The notes below the pieces were generated by a model. That model worked only from the letters and a program-made list of their open reading frames with translations. It had not been told where the DNA came from and did no database searches. A program made the translations under genes and the position numbers. From positions 434,001 to 498,000 of the forward strand of contig CAVSEV010000011.1 in NCBI GenBank assembly GCA_963727015.1: 64,000 nucleotides of DNA. The letters are read 5' to 3'. The stretch comes from DATFVJ01 sp963727015. GTDB lineage: Bacteria; Actinomycetota; Actinomycetes; Streptosporangiales; Streptosporangiaceae. How positions within the stretch are numbered: position 1 is the stretch's first letter; every line of letters begins with the position of its first letter. Below are positions 35,933 through 43,770 of the stretch, piece after piece.

Positions 35933-36205
35933 CGTGGAGGGCACCTGCCACGCCCCGCTGATCACCGTCAACGCGTCCCCGGTGGCCGTGCACCGGGCCG
36001 TCGGGGCCGACGTGCCGCCCACCCTGCTGGTGGACGAGGCCGACACCATCTTCGGCGGCAAGAACGCCGAGGCCAACGAGGACCTCCGAGGCCTGCTGAA
36101 CGCCGGGCACCAGCGCAACCGGCCCGCGATACGCTGGGACAACGCCAGCCGCCGCCTGGAGACCATCCCGACTTTCGCCATGGCCGCCCTGGCCGGGATC
36201 GATCC
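35933..36205 (+). pseudogene. DUF3631 ATPase/primase-like relic
   Basis: The plus strand reads APLITVNASPVAVHRAVGAD, PPTLLVDEADTIFGGKNAEA, NEDLRGLLNAGHQRNRPAIR and LETIPTFAMAALAGI. This is the Walker B (LLVDEAD) part of the DUF3631 domain found with replication-type proteins of actinomycete elements. Both ends are missing: no start, and the frame runs into other sequence near 36200. Confidence 0.72.
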
Positions 36206-36333
36206 TCGCCCGCACCCTGGGCATCCACACCGATGTCGCCGTCACCTGGCAGCGCCTCTCCGCAGGCGACTGGGGAACCTACGCCGCCGACGTCGGCCGC
36301 CGGACATCCGCCACCAAGGAGTTCCGGTCATGA
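36205..36333 (+). pseudogene. Possible recombinase C-terminal relic
   Basis: One frame reads LARTLGIHTDVAVTWQRLSA, GDWGTYAADVGRR and a stop at 36331-36333. This resembles the C-terminal tail of site-specific recombinase-like proteins in actinomycete elements. Shortly after, near 36370-36460, another frame reads VPLHQIRPVVLHGAEAMDRI, similar to the last helix of tyrosine integrases. Both pieces are short and the assignment is tentative. Confidence 0.35.
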
Positions 36334-36497
36334 CTGCCCGCCCGAAGAGGCATTCAGACAGTTCCAATATCCGACGGTGCCGTTACACCAGATCCGGCCC
36401 GTCGTGCTGCACGGCGCGGAAGCGATGGACCGCATCTTCCCCGACGACCAGGGCGCGTTTGCAATGTCACTCCAGCCACAGCAGCACGATCGCTGCG

Positions 36498-36686
36498 ATG
36501 GTCACCCTGATCCTGGGCGGGCTGCCGATCCGTGAGCCAGTCGCCGCCTACGGCCCCTTCGTGATGAACACCCGTGAGGAGCTACTGCATGCCTTCGAGG
36601 ACGACCAGGCGGGGCGTCTGGGCACCATCCCTGCCACGCCTCGCCTCGGCCACGAGGTCCTGAAGGAGACGACCGAGCTGCGGTAG
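36498..36686 (+). pseudogene. Pirin-like protein, C-terminal fragment
   Basis: Reads LILGGLPIREPVAAYGPFVM, NTREELLHAFEDDQAGRLGT, IP. This is the conserved end of the pirin C-terminal cupin. The N-terminal cupin with the metal-binding histidines is absent. Confidence 0.7.
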
Positions 36687-36775
36687 CCGGCGCCCACCTT
36701 CCTCGGTGGGGGCGACAAGTTGCGGGCTGCCTGGTAGTCAGTCCACTGGAGGTCACCGCCATCGAGGAGGACGTC

Positions 36776-37381
36776 ATGGGAGAGCTGGTCGTCAACATGT
36801 TCACGTCGTTGGACGGGGTCCTGCAGGGGCCCGGCGCGCCCGACGAGGACCGTGAGGGGGGATTCGAGTACGGCGGCTGGCAGGCGCCCTATTTCGACGA
36901 GGAGTCGGGGAAGGTCATCGGCGACCACATCGTGGGCTTGGAGGCGCTGCTGCTCGGCCGCAAGACCTATGAGATCTTCGCGGCCTACTGGCCCAGGCAA
37001 CTGGCCGAGAACCCGATCGCGGCCCGGCTGAACGGCGCGCCCAAGTACGTCGCCTCGCGGACGTTGGACACCGTGGGGTGGACCAACTCCAAGCTGCTCC
37101 AGGGCGACGTGGCCGAGGCGGTGGCACGGGTCAAGGCGCAGTTCGGCCGAGTGGACGTCATCGGCAGCGGGAACCTCGTGCAGACGCTGCTGGGCAACAA
37201 TCTGGTCGACCGGCTGAACCTGTGGGTGTTTCCGGTCCTGCTCGGCAGCGGCAAGCGGCTGTTCGCCGAGGGCACGGTGTCGACAGCGCTGCGGCTGGTG
37301 GAGTCGGCGACCTTCCCCAAGGGCGCCGTGCATCTCACCTACGAGCCCGCCGGCAAGCCGACCTTCGGCAGCATGGCCTAG
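36776..37381 (+). CDS. Dihydrofolate reductase-like (RibD C-terminal) protein
   Basis: 201 residues, complete. LVVNMFTSLDGVLQGPGAPD, GLEALLLGRKTYEIFAAYWP and VIGSGNLVQTLLGNNLVDRL, then VFPVLLGSGKRLF are the standard blocks of the RibD_C/DHFR-like NADPH reductases. Such proteins are widespread and mostly uncharacterised. ATG 36776 follows GAGGAGGA at good spacing. It is intact cargo of the island, just before the tRNA-Pro fragment. Confidence 0.88.
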   Translation: MGELVVNMFTSLDGVLQGPGAPDEDREGGFEYGGWQAPYFDEESGKVIGDHIVGLEALLLGRKTYEIFAAYWPRQLAENPIAARLNGAPKYVASRTLDTVGWTNSKLLQGDVAEAVARVKAQFGRVDVIGSGNLVQTLLGNNLVDRLNLWVFPVLLGSGKRLFAEGTVSTALRLVESATFPKGAVHLTYEPAGKPTFGSMA

Positions 37382-37459
37382 CCAAGCTAGTCACTCAGTT
37401 AGTCACTCGCCTACATATAAAGGCCATATCCGGCGCTCGGATATGGCCTGTGACCTGGG

Positions 37460-37502
37460 TCGGGGTGGCCGGATTTGAACCGGCGGCCTCTTCGTCCCGA
37501 AC
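37460..37502 (-). repeat. 3' fragment of tRNA-Pro (CGG): second att-like site
   Basis: On the minus strand GTTCGGGACGAAGAGGCCGC (with anticodon CGG) and GGTTCAAATCCGGCCACCCC form the 3' half of a tRNA-Pro. The T-stem has a compensated change (GCCGG/CCGGC). The 5' half is missing, so it cannot be a functional tRNA. The sequence just right of it (37497 on) matches that at 29333, supporting an integrase crossover point. Confidence 0.75.
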
Positions 37503-37731
37503 AGGGCGCGCCGGAGTTCGAGGGGCCTGCTTGGGCGTGTCTGCGCAGGTCAGTGACGTCCGCTCGGCGCTGGCGACCGCGCCTAAGCGCGCCTGACGGG
37601 AGCTGGCCGCTCCCATTCCGCTCCCAGAATCGGACACCTAGACAGCTGCGATGGCCCATGTCGGCTGGCGTCACGGGTGGCGCCACGATCGGGCAGGCAC
37701 CCGGGGAGCGCCAGCGGGACGGGCGCGTGCG

Positions 37732-38250
37732 ATGAGCATCGCGGTGATGAACTGGGTGTGGGCGAACTCGCCGACCTCCGGCAACGAGCGCCTGGTCCTG
37801 CTAGCCCTGGCCGACGCCTGCTCACGCGACGACGGCACCGGCTGCTGGCCCTCGGCGGCCACCATCGCCCGCAAGGCCAACGTCAGCGACCGCACGGTCC
37901 GCCGTATGGTCACCCGTCTCGAGGCCGATGGGCACCTGATCGTGCACCGCGGCGGCGGGCGGGCCGGGTCGACAAACTCCTACACCGTCGTCACCGGCGA
38001 CCGCGTTATCCACAGCCCCGGACAGAATGTCCCCCCTGACAGTCTGTCCGGGGGTGACACCGGTGACCGCCCACCCTTGACAGAACTGTGTCAGGGGACT
38101 CCGGACACAGCTGTGTCACCCGATCCACCAGTGAACCACCAGGGAACCGCCACCGCCGGGGCGCGCGATGCGCGGCCCGCAGCCGCGGCCGCCAACGGTG
38201 GCGGCGGTGTTGGCGAGTTCTTCGCCGCCCTGGGACTGCCTGGCGGCTAA
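37732..38250 (+). CDS. AICE-type helix-turn-helix protein (copy B), N-terminal part
   Basis: 172 residues in the open frame. MSIAVMNWVWANSPTSGNER, LVLLALADACSRDDGTGCWP and AATIARKANVSDRTVRRMVT are the winged-helix typical of HTH proteins encoded beside replication functions in integrative elements. A Pro/Gly-rich linker follows. The frame ends early at 38248-38250, but the adjacent frame continues the same protein (next entry), so the gene is frameshifted. It is related to the relic at 29482, and both have the same upstream leader. Confidence 0.7.
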   Translation: MSIAVMNWVWANSPTSGNERLVLLALADACSRDDGTGCWPSAATIARKANVSDRTVRRMVTRLEADGHLIVHRGGGRAGSTNSYTVVTGDRVIHSPGQNVPPDSLSGGDTGDRPPLTELCQGTPDTAVSPDPPVNHQGTATAGARDARPAAAAANGGGGVGEFFAALGLPGG

Positions 38251-38663
38251 CCAAGGCTCAGCGAGCCAGGCTCATCCCCGCCGTGGAGGCCGCGCTGGAC
38301 ACAGGGTGGACGCCGCAGGCGTTGGCATCGATCGCCGGGACGAACACCGCGGGCGTGCGGAACCCGTACGCGGTGCTGGCCGCCCGGCTGTCGCCCGCCG
38401 AGCTGCCCCTGCCGCGAGCGCGATCGACGCGGCCGCTGTGGTGCGGCGAGTGCGATCAGGTAACGCGGATGCTCGATTATCACGGCGACGCGCCGCGCCC
38501 ATGCCCGCGCTGCAAGGCACCGCGGCCCGACGAGCCATTACGGCAGAGCGCCACTTCGCGGGCTTTCAAGGGCTACGCAGCGCCACACACCACCGGCCGT
38601 GCGCATACCCCCACCTGGGCACACGGGAGGTCCTCGTTCGCGAATCCCTGGGCGGCCGGTTGA
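38243..38663 (+). pseudogene. C-terminal part of the frameshifted HTH protein (copy B)
   Basis: Reads WRLTKAQRARLIPAVEAALD, TGWTPQALASIAGTNTAGVR, NPYAVLAARLSPAELPLP and a zinc-finger-like LWCGECDQVTRMLDYHGDAP plus CPRCK. It joins the preceding gene through a slip near 38235-38243. At about 38562 the sequence becomes an element-end arm shared with 29123-29180, so the true C-terminus is also lost. Confidence 0.68.
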
Positions 38664-38832
38664 CCTCCCAGGGGGGACATAAACCGTTCGCCTATCTCCT
38701 TCAGTCGCCCGATGGCGCCTGGCTGGACGTGCGAGGTTCAGCATGATGGCGACAGCAGCACGCTTTGGGGTGTCGGTAAGACTGCTGTCACCAGGACACG
38801 CGATTTCGTTTAGCCTGCTCAGCGCATGCCCG

Positions 38833-39876
38833 TCAGCGAGATGACCGGTCCCGCTGTCGGCGCGCGGCGCTGGTGTGTTCGCCTGAGCAGCCTGGCAGGT
38901 CAGCCCTTCTCCTCGGGAGGAGTCCACTCGGGGGACATCGCCGCCGCCTTCGTACGTGATGTCCTCGATGCGGAGGTACGGCTCGTAGCCGTTGGTGCGG
39001 AGCGCGTCGAGGATCTTGACGACCGCGTCGTTGAGCTTCTCCGAGCGGGTCGCCTCGTCCAGTGAGTCGACCCGCGCCTGGATTACTTGCTTCTTCCGGC
39101 GGGGCGGTGAGCCAGGAGGGCTCGCGTACTGGCACCGTCGCGCAAAAACAACGATTAGGATCACAGCCAGGTAACGGGCCTGCCCGACAGCATCCCGCCC
39201 GGCAGCGGCGACGACGGCAGCCGGGAGAGGACCAGGACGACGCCAGCGGCGGCAAAGACACCCAGGCAAGGCGGTCATCGACCCGCTCGTAGACGAGATT
39301 GGCCGAATTCAGCTCCGTGTCATAGCTCGGATTGGTGATCATGACGCAGCCGGCCAGGACCATCGTGTCGCCCTGGACTGGCTGGCTTGTGGTCATTCCT
39401 TCCCACAGGTCGATCCGGAGCCTGACTCCGCCAGCGGTCAGGCTGAAGCTCGGCGTCGCGACGAAACTCGACCTGGTGGTACCGCGCTCTTCGGACGTTG
39501 CGTCTGGTTCAACGGCCCGCAGGTCGCTGAGCGCGTCGTTGACGATCTCACGCAGGTCTGCCTTGGCTTGGGCGATCTGCTGGCGGCGCGCATCCTGGGC
39601 GGCTTGGGCCGCCGACTGCTCGGCGACGGCGCGGGCCTGATCGGCAGCGTGGGCTCCAAGGCCGCGCGCGATGGATTCCTGGACCGGGCCGCGGGCTACG
39701 AGCGCCCGCCGCAGCCGGTCCAGCACGGCGCGGGCGTCCTGCGGGCGGTCTTCCGGGCGCTTGGCGATGAGCCGGCCGATGAGGCTCTTGAGCACGGCGT
39801 CGCCGCAGGGCGCCTCGGGCGGGGCCTGGGTAACGTGGCCTGCCCGGAGGGCCGGGGGAGCTGATCTGGGACTCAT
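38833..39876 (-). pseudogene. Ser/Thr kinase-related protein, fragment with frameshift
   Basis: Begins near the end of a kinase C-lobe (LKSLIGRLIAKRPEDRPQDA, RAVLDRLRRAL), then a helical region (AQAKADLREIVNDALSDLRA) and a beta-rich part (NPSYDTELNSANLVYERVDD, RLAW). Near 39260 the frame shifts; the neighbouring frame has VDSLDEATRSEKLNDAVVKI and EPYLRIEDITYEGG. The ATP-binding lobe is missing. The kinase link rests on the short C-lobe piece and is moderate. The sequence left of it (38664-38832) shows nothing. Confidence 0.5.
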
Positions 39877-40141
39877 CGGGCAGCGACATTGGCCAGGCCG
39901 CGGTCATGGTCAGCCGCGAATCGCTCGCCGCCGCGCTGGCCGCCCTCGAGCACTGCCTGTCGAGCCATCACGGAGGCACCAATCCGGCCGACAGCGCGCG
40001 GCCGCCCTCGCCGATCTCCGCGCCGCGCTGCCAGCCCCAGCGGCACCGGCCCGGGACCCCAAATGAGACCAGAACTGAAACCAGGAGGTCATCGCAAGGA
40101 TGAACGACGACGACCGGCTCCGTATCGCCGAAGCTCAGTGG

Positions 40142-40231
40142 TGGCGGTGGAGGTGGGATTTGAACCCACGGAGGGGTTGCCCCCTCACACGCTTTCGAGG
40201 CGTGCGCCCTCGGCCACTAGGCGACTCCACC
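40142..40231 (-). tRNA. tRNA-Ser (anticodon CGA)
   Basis: Acceptor GGTGGAG (40225-40231) pairs with CTCCACC, the anticodon arm CACGC-CTCGAAA-GCGTG gives CGA, there is a long variable arm, the T-loop is GGTTCAAATC, and discriminator G plus CCA are encoded (3' end at 40142). It reads UCG codons. The gene is intact; the integrated element lies directly beyond its 3' end, whose last 59 bases are duplicated at 29073. Confidence 0.97.
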
Positions 40232-40317
40232 GCCCGAGAGCCTACCCGACACACGACCGCTGACCGTAGCCGGCGTCAAACACCTTGGCGTGCCTGCCCA
40301 GGTCCCAGGCGCGTGCA

Positions 40318-40857
40318 CTACGACGTGCGGCGGGCGGCGAAGAAATCACGCAGCAGAGCGCCGCAGTCGCCGGCAAGCACACCCCCGACGATCTCGGGAT
40401 GGTGGTTGAGACGGCGATCGCGCACCACATCCCAAAGTGAGCCCACTGCTCCAGCCTTGGGGTCAGTGGCGCCGTACACAAGCCTGTCCAGCCTGGCGAG
40501 CGTCGTCGCCCCTGCGCACATCGTGCATGGCTCGAGGGTCACCACCAGCGTGCAGCCGGTCAGCCGCCAATTGCCCATCACCCGGGCGGCGGCGCGGATG
40601 GCGACAAGCTCCGCGTGCGCTGTGGGGTCACTGTCCGCCTCGCGCCTGTTGCAGGCCTTCGCGATCGCTGTTCCTGCGGCGTCGAGGACGACCGCACCCA
40701 CCGGGACATCGATTCCTCCGGCCCGCCTGGCTTCGGCCAGCGCTAGCCGCATGGCGGGCTCGAAGATCGCGAGGTGGCTGGCCGCCAGTTCCGGTTGTCC
40801 AGCACCTTCAGAACGGGCGCGGCCACCCCCGCCGACGGAGTCAGCCGAGCGCGACAT
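40318..40857 (-). CDS. tadA: tRNA-specific adenosine / nucleoside deaminase
   Basis: Zinc-dependent deaminase that converts A34 of tRNA-Arg(ACG) to inosine. The zinc site is complete: TAHAELVAIRAAA (HAE with the catalytic Glu) and VTLEPCTMCAGAT (PCxxC). GSLWDVVRDRRLNHHPEIVG is typical of TadA. ATG 40857 gives 179 residues and overlaps the partner gene by 17 bases. Shorter starts inside the first 40 residues are possible. It follows the tRNA-Ser gene, a frequent arrangement in actinomycetes. Confidence 0.88.
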   Translation of the reverse strand: MSRSADSVGGGGRARSEGAGQPELAASHLAIFEPAMRLALAEARRAGGIDVPVGAVVLDAAGTAIAKACNRREADSDPTAHAELVAIRAAARVMGNWRLTGCTLVVTLEPCTMCAGATTLARLDRLVYGATDPKAGAVGSLWDVVRDRRLNHHPEIVGGVLAGDCGALLRDFFAARRTS

Positions 40858-41329
40858 CAAGAGCCCGTTCGAGTGCCCGCGCGAACCCGAGCCGCCCGGC
40901 GAGGCTCGCGAGCACCTCATCTGGATAAAGGTCCAGGTCACCGGCGAGCGCGCCAAGTTCCATCTCGTCCACCCCGAGGTCGGCGAAGATCGATAGATCG
41001 CCGGCCGGCAGCACCTGGTCGAGGTCCTCGTCCTCGGGTACCGGGATGTCCAGATGGTCGAGAACCTGGCGGGCGAGGGACCACTCCACTGCGGCGGTGA
41101 CGTCGGAAAGGAAGACGGACACCTGGCCGCCGATGACTCGCAGCGCGACGAAGAAGTCGTCGCCTATCGCGGCGAGGCCTATGGTTCCGCCGATGCTCGG
41201 CTGCTGGCGCAGCGCGTGGATCAGGCCATCGAGGTCAGCCGTGACCGCCACCGGGAGGACTTCTGCCTCCCATAGGTCGTCTTCGCGATAGACCACAACC
41301 GCGAAATCGGTCGTATCCCCATCCGTCAT
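40841..41329 (-). CDS. tRNA adenosine deaminase-associated protein
   Basis: 162-residue acidic protein: FAVVVYREDDLWEAEVLPVA, DLDGLIHALRQQPSIGGTIG, ISDVTAAVEWSLA-type and DIPVPEDEDLDQVLPAGDLS segments match the family always found just upstream of tadA in actinobacteria. ATG 41329 gives the family length. Its stop overlaps the tadA start. The name is positional and no activity is proven. Confidence 0.85.
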   Translation of the reverse strand: MTDGDTTDFAVVVYREDDLWEAEVLPVAVTADLDGLIHALRQQPSIGGTIGLAAIGDDFFVALRVIGGQVSVFLSDVTAAVEWSLARQVLDHLDIPVPEDEDLDQVLPAGDLSIFADLGVDEMELGALAGDLDLYPDEVLASLAGRLGFARALERALDVALG

Positions 41330-42087
41330 CGCCGGCCCACCACCGCAGCACTCACGGGGGAATGCTGCCAGATTCAGGTCGCGGCCGTCTCGCCGCCCGG
41401 TGAAAAGGCCAAGGCAGTAATGACTCGGACGCCCGCGCTCCCGCACGGCTCAGGGCACCGCCGCGCCCCGCACGCGACCGGGCAGGCAGGCTCCCCCTGG
41501 CCTCCCGTGGCACATACCTGGCCCGCCCGGTACGTCGCACGCCCCCGCGGGCAGGCTCGTGCTAGCCTGGCGGCCTGCCGTCGAATCGCGCCGGTGAAGG
41601 CCCGCTCACCCGGGCGTTCGCGCGCGTACGCCTTCAGCGGCGGTTCAATGGATGGGCCGCCCTTGTCGGTGCCATTGGCGCCTCACGTATTGTCATCGTC
41701 AAGCGGCGGAATCTGGGCACTGCTGGGTAATAAGGGCGGTAAGTGCTTCGAAGTCCTTGAGTTCCGCTTCATACCCGAACATCCTGGTACAGGCAGACGT
41801 CGGCGTCACGCAGGGCAGTGTTACAAACAGTTATTTTGTGATTACCTTGCGTACTGCTACGATAGCTACCGAGGCGATAGGGTAAGAAGAGGTTGCCTGT
41901 CCTGTCGAGTGCCTCTGGCCTGGGGCGAGGCAAACCGAAGGGATTTTGGGCCGCAACCGAACGTCTATGCCAGTTAGGACATTACATCGCCCGACACGCC
42001 CCGTAACCATTGGTCCAAATGTCACGTTGAGCTAGGCTGTTGTCATTGGTTGGATAAGCTGCCGTACGCGCAGGAGGCGAGTGCCCG
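41330..42087. other. Gene-free 758-bp stretch of lower GC
   Basis: No convincing protein gene. The middle (41680-42060) is clearly less GC-rich than the rest of the window. A good vegetative promoter can be drawn on the plus strand: TTGTGA at 41836-41841, a 16-base spacer and TACGAT at 41858-41863. The transcript it would start has no coding region for over 200 bases, so a regulatory leader or small RNA is possible. Confidence 0.4.
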
Positions 42088-42237
42088 ATGAAGAAGTACC
42101 TCGGCTGGGCGGCGATTGCCTTCATACTGTTCTTCCTGTTCACCAACCCCACTGGCGCCGCGACCATCGTGACTAACGTGGTTCACGGCCTTGGGACCGC
42201 AGCACATTCGCTGTCAACATTCGTCACCTCGCTATGA
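42088..42237 (+). CDS. Small membrane protein
   Basis: 49 residues: MKKYLGWAAIAFILFFLFTN, then PTGAATIVTNVVHGLGTAAH and SLSTFVTSL. One clear membrane helix with a basic N-terminus, and a hydrophobic amphipathic tail. CAGGAGGCGAG gives an excellent ribosome site before ATG 42088. It lies 12 bases before the PH-domain gene, so both are surely cotranscribed. It is too short for many annotation pipelines. The family is not named to my knowledge. Confidence 0.7.
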   Translation: MKKYLGWAAIAFILFFLFTNPTGAATIVTNVVHGLGTAAHSLSTFVTSL

Positions 42238-42249
42238 GTTGAGGCCGAG

Positions 42250-42780
42250 ATGAGGCTGATCACGCCGGGAGACACGGCCCCGGCGTCAGTGAACCGCTAC
42301 CTGCTGCCGCATGAGCATCAGGTTATTACCGTCCGTATGCACCCCGCGACGCTCCTCGGCCCCATCACCCTCGTCCTCATCGGCCTCGTGGTCGCCGGGC
42401 TGCTGAGCGGCAGCGTCGCGCACGGCAACGGCGCCGCGCTCGACATCATCTGGCTAGCCTGGGGCTTCTTACTACTCCGCCTGATCGTGAGGGTCGCCAA
42501 CTGGTCGGTTGACTACTTCGTGGTGACGTCGCAGCGAATGCTGCTCGTGACTGGGCTAGTGGACCGCAAGGTGGCGATGATGCCGCTGGTCAAGGTGACG
42601 GACATGAGCTTCCAGCGCTCGGCCGCGGGCCGCCTGTTCGGGTACGGTGAGTTTATCCTCGAATCCGCTGGGCAGGACCAGGCGTTTCGTAACGTGCCCT
42701 TCGTCCCCTATCCGGAACAGCTTTACCTCGAGGTGTGCGGCTTGATCTTCCCGAGTCAGAAGGACGAAGGCGACGACTGA
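42250..42780 (+). CDS. PH-domain (YdbS-like) membrane protein
   Basis: 176 residues. After a soluble N-terminus (VNRYLLPHEHQVITVRMHPA) come two membrane helices (LLGPITLVLIGLVVAGLLSG, ALDIIWLAWGFLLLRLIVRV), then the bacterial PH-like domain: WSVDYFVVTSQRMLLVTGLV, RKVAMMPLVKVTDMSFQRSA and GRLFGYGEFILESAGQDQAF. Such proteins are common in actinobacterial membranes, with no fixed role. It probably forms an operon with the 49-residue peptide before it. Confidence 0.87.
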   Translation: MRLITPGDTAPASVNRYLLPHEHQVITVRMHPATLLGPITLVLIGLVVAGLLSGSVAHGNGAALDIIWLAWGFLLLRLIVRVANWSVDYFVVTSQRMLLVTGLVDRKVAMMPLVKVTDMSFQRSAAGRLFGYGEFILESAGQDQAFRNVPFVPYPEQLYLEVCGLIFPSQKDEGDD

Positions 42781-42819
42781 GCGCCTCCCCTAGACGTGCT
42801 GTCACCCCTTCCCCGGGGT

Positions 42820-42868
42820 TCGTGCGGCCGGACGCCGCTGCGCAGGTGGGCGTCGTCCGGCCGCACGA
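42820..42868 (+). terminator. Hairpin after PH-domain gene
   Basis: TCGTGCGGCCGGACG (42820-42834) and its exact reverse complement (42854-42868) enclose a 19-base loop, 40 bases after the stop. It is a likely terminator, without a U-run. Confidence 0.65.
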
Positions 42869-42894
42869 GCCTTTCCGGGCAGGGCCCGGTCGCT

Positions 42895-42930
42895 AGTAGG
42901 TCCGGTGGCACAAGTAGGTCCGGTGGCACG
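42895..42930. repeat. 18-bp direct repeat
   Basis: AGTAGGTCCGGTGGCAC is present twice in tandem (42895-42912, 42913-42930; last base differs) between the PH-domain gene and the convergent B3/B4 gene. Confidence 0.8.
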
Positions 42931-42992
42931 CTGAGCCGGGCCAATGGCGCCGCCCGTCCGCGCGCACCGTGCCCGACGGATCCCACGCAAAG

Positions 42993-43676
42993 TCACCCTT
43001 GGGTGAATCCGGGCCCAAGCACACGCGTCTCGATACGCACGGCCGGCGTGATCGTCTTGAGATAGTCAGCGAGGGCGCCGGCGGCCGCGTGGAGCCGCTG
43101 GGGAGGGTAAGGCGCCAGCCGCTCAAGGACGAAGAACGCGTTTGTGGTGATCGCCGTGATCTGCGTGCGGCGGCACTGCCGCCAGTTCCAGCGCCTGCAC
43201 GTCACCCCGGCATCGTCGCGCCAGATCACCTCACCGGGCTCGGCTTCCTCCGTCACATGCTCGCCGTGCGCGGTGGTGTCGAAAGGCTCGCCACCGAGGG
43301 CGCGGACAAGCCGGGCGGCACCATCGTAAGCGTCCATGTCTTCGCCGCCAATCGGCAGGACATGGCTGACACTCACCGCGTTGTAGGCGTCGACAACGCG
43401 GTTGACCTGCGGGAGCCCGGTGGCTGCGCGGCGCAGAAGCGCGTCGACGGAAGAACGGGTCCGCTTGGGTTTCGCGCCGAACGCCTGGTAAGCATCTCGC
43501 CACGCCTTCACGTGCTCGTCATTTGCCGGATCGGCGGCTGCCGCCGCTCCCGCGAGCCAGCGCCCAGACTCGCCATCGCTCGGCCCTCCTGCCAGGCCTT
43601 CCGCGATCATGATGAGCACCTGATAGTCGGGGCGTAGCGCCCAGACCTCTTCGCCGACCCAGATCTTATCGATCAC
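42993..43676 (-). CDS. B3/B4 tRNA-binding domain protein
   Basis: 227 residues, similar to the stand-alone B3/4 domain that in phenylalanyl-tRNA synthetase beta edits misacylated tRNA. Recognisable blocks: GAKPKRTRSSVDALLRRAAT, LPQVNRVVDAYNAVSVSHVL, PIGGEDMDAYDGAARLVRAL and GEVIWRDDAGVTCRRWNWRQ. A trans-editing or tRNA-related role is inferred from the family only. GTG 43676, with GAGGGCGG upstream, aligns with the usual IDKIWVGEEVWALRPDY start. The frame remains open to an ATG at 43730. Confidence 0.82.
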   Translation of the reverse strand: MIDKIWVGEEVWALRPDYQVLIMIAEGLAGGPSDGESGRWLAGAAAAADPANDEHVKAWRDAYQAFGAKPKRTRSSVDALLRRAATGLPQVNRVVDAYNAVSVSHVLPIGGEDMDAYDGAARLVRALGGEPFDTTAHGEHVTEEAEPGEVIWRDDAGVTCRRWNWRQCRRTQITAITTNAFFVLERLAPYPPQRLHAAAGALADYLKTITPAVRIETRVLGPGFTQG

Positions 43677-43770
43677 AGCGGTACCGCCCTCGGCCTGTTC
43701 ATCCACCCGGTCATGGTCATAGCCAATCACGCCCGGATTGGCAACCTGCCGGCCTTGGAACGTGAGCGGC

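Larger units (their letters stand above)
29073..40200. mobile_element. Decayed integrative element island in tRNA-Ser(CGA)
   Basis: An 11-kb segment bounded by a 60-bp direct repeat of the 3' part of tRNA-Ser(CGA). Its content fits accumulated AICE-type elements: HTH replication-type proteins (two related copies), FtsK/TraB-like, DUF3631 and possible integrase relics, three kinds of transposase fragments, a second tRNA (Pro) fragment, and cargo genes, several broken. No intact integrase, replication or transfer gene is visible, so it is probably immobile. Almost every gene that can be compared with a family carries a frameshift, stop or truncation, unlike the flanking chromosome. Confidence 0.82.

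Noticed and set aside
35667..36686. One 339-codon plus-strand gene
   Set aside because: The frame is a patchwork: antisense to an FtsK relic, then DUF3631, then unrelated sequence, then a pirin end.
39906..40066. Short AICE-like frame (SRESLAAALAALEHCLSSHH)
   Set aside because: It may be a relic with a slip, but it is too short and not similar enough to a known family to list as a gene.
40100..40996. Plus-strand frame spanning the tRNA-Ser and tadA
   Set aside because: It runs through a tRNA gene and antisense to tadA. It is not a gene.
41420..41977. 185-codon frame in the low-GC gap
   Set aside because: No start site support, no homology pattern visible, and mixed composition along its length.
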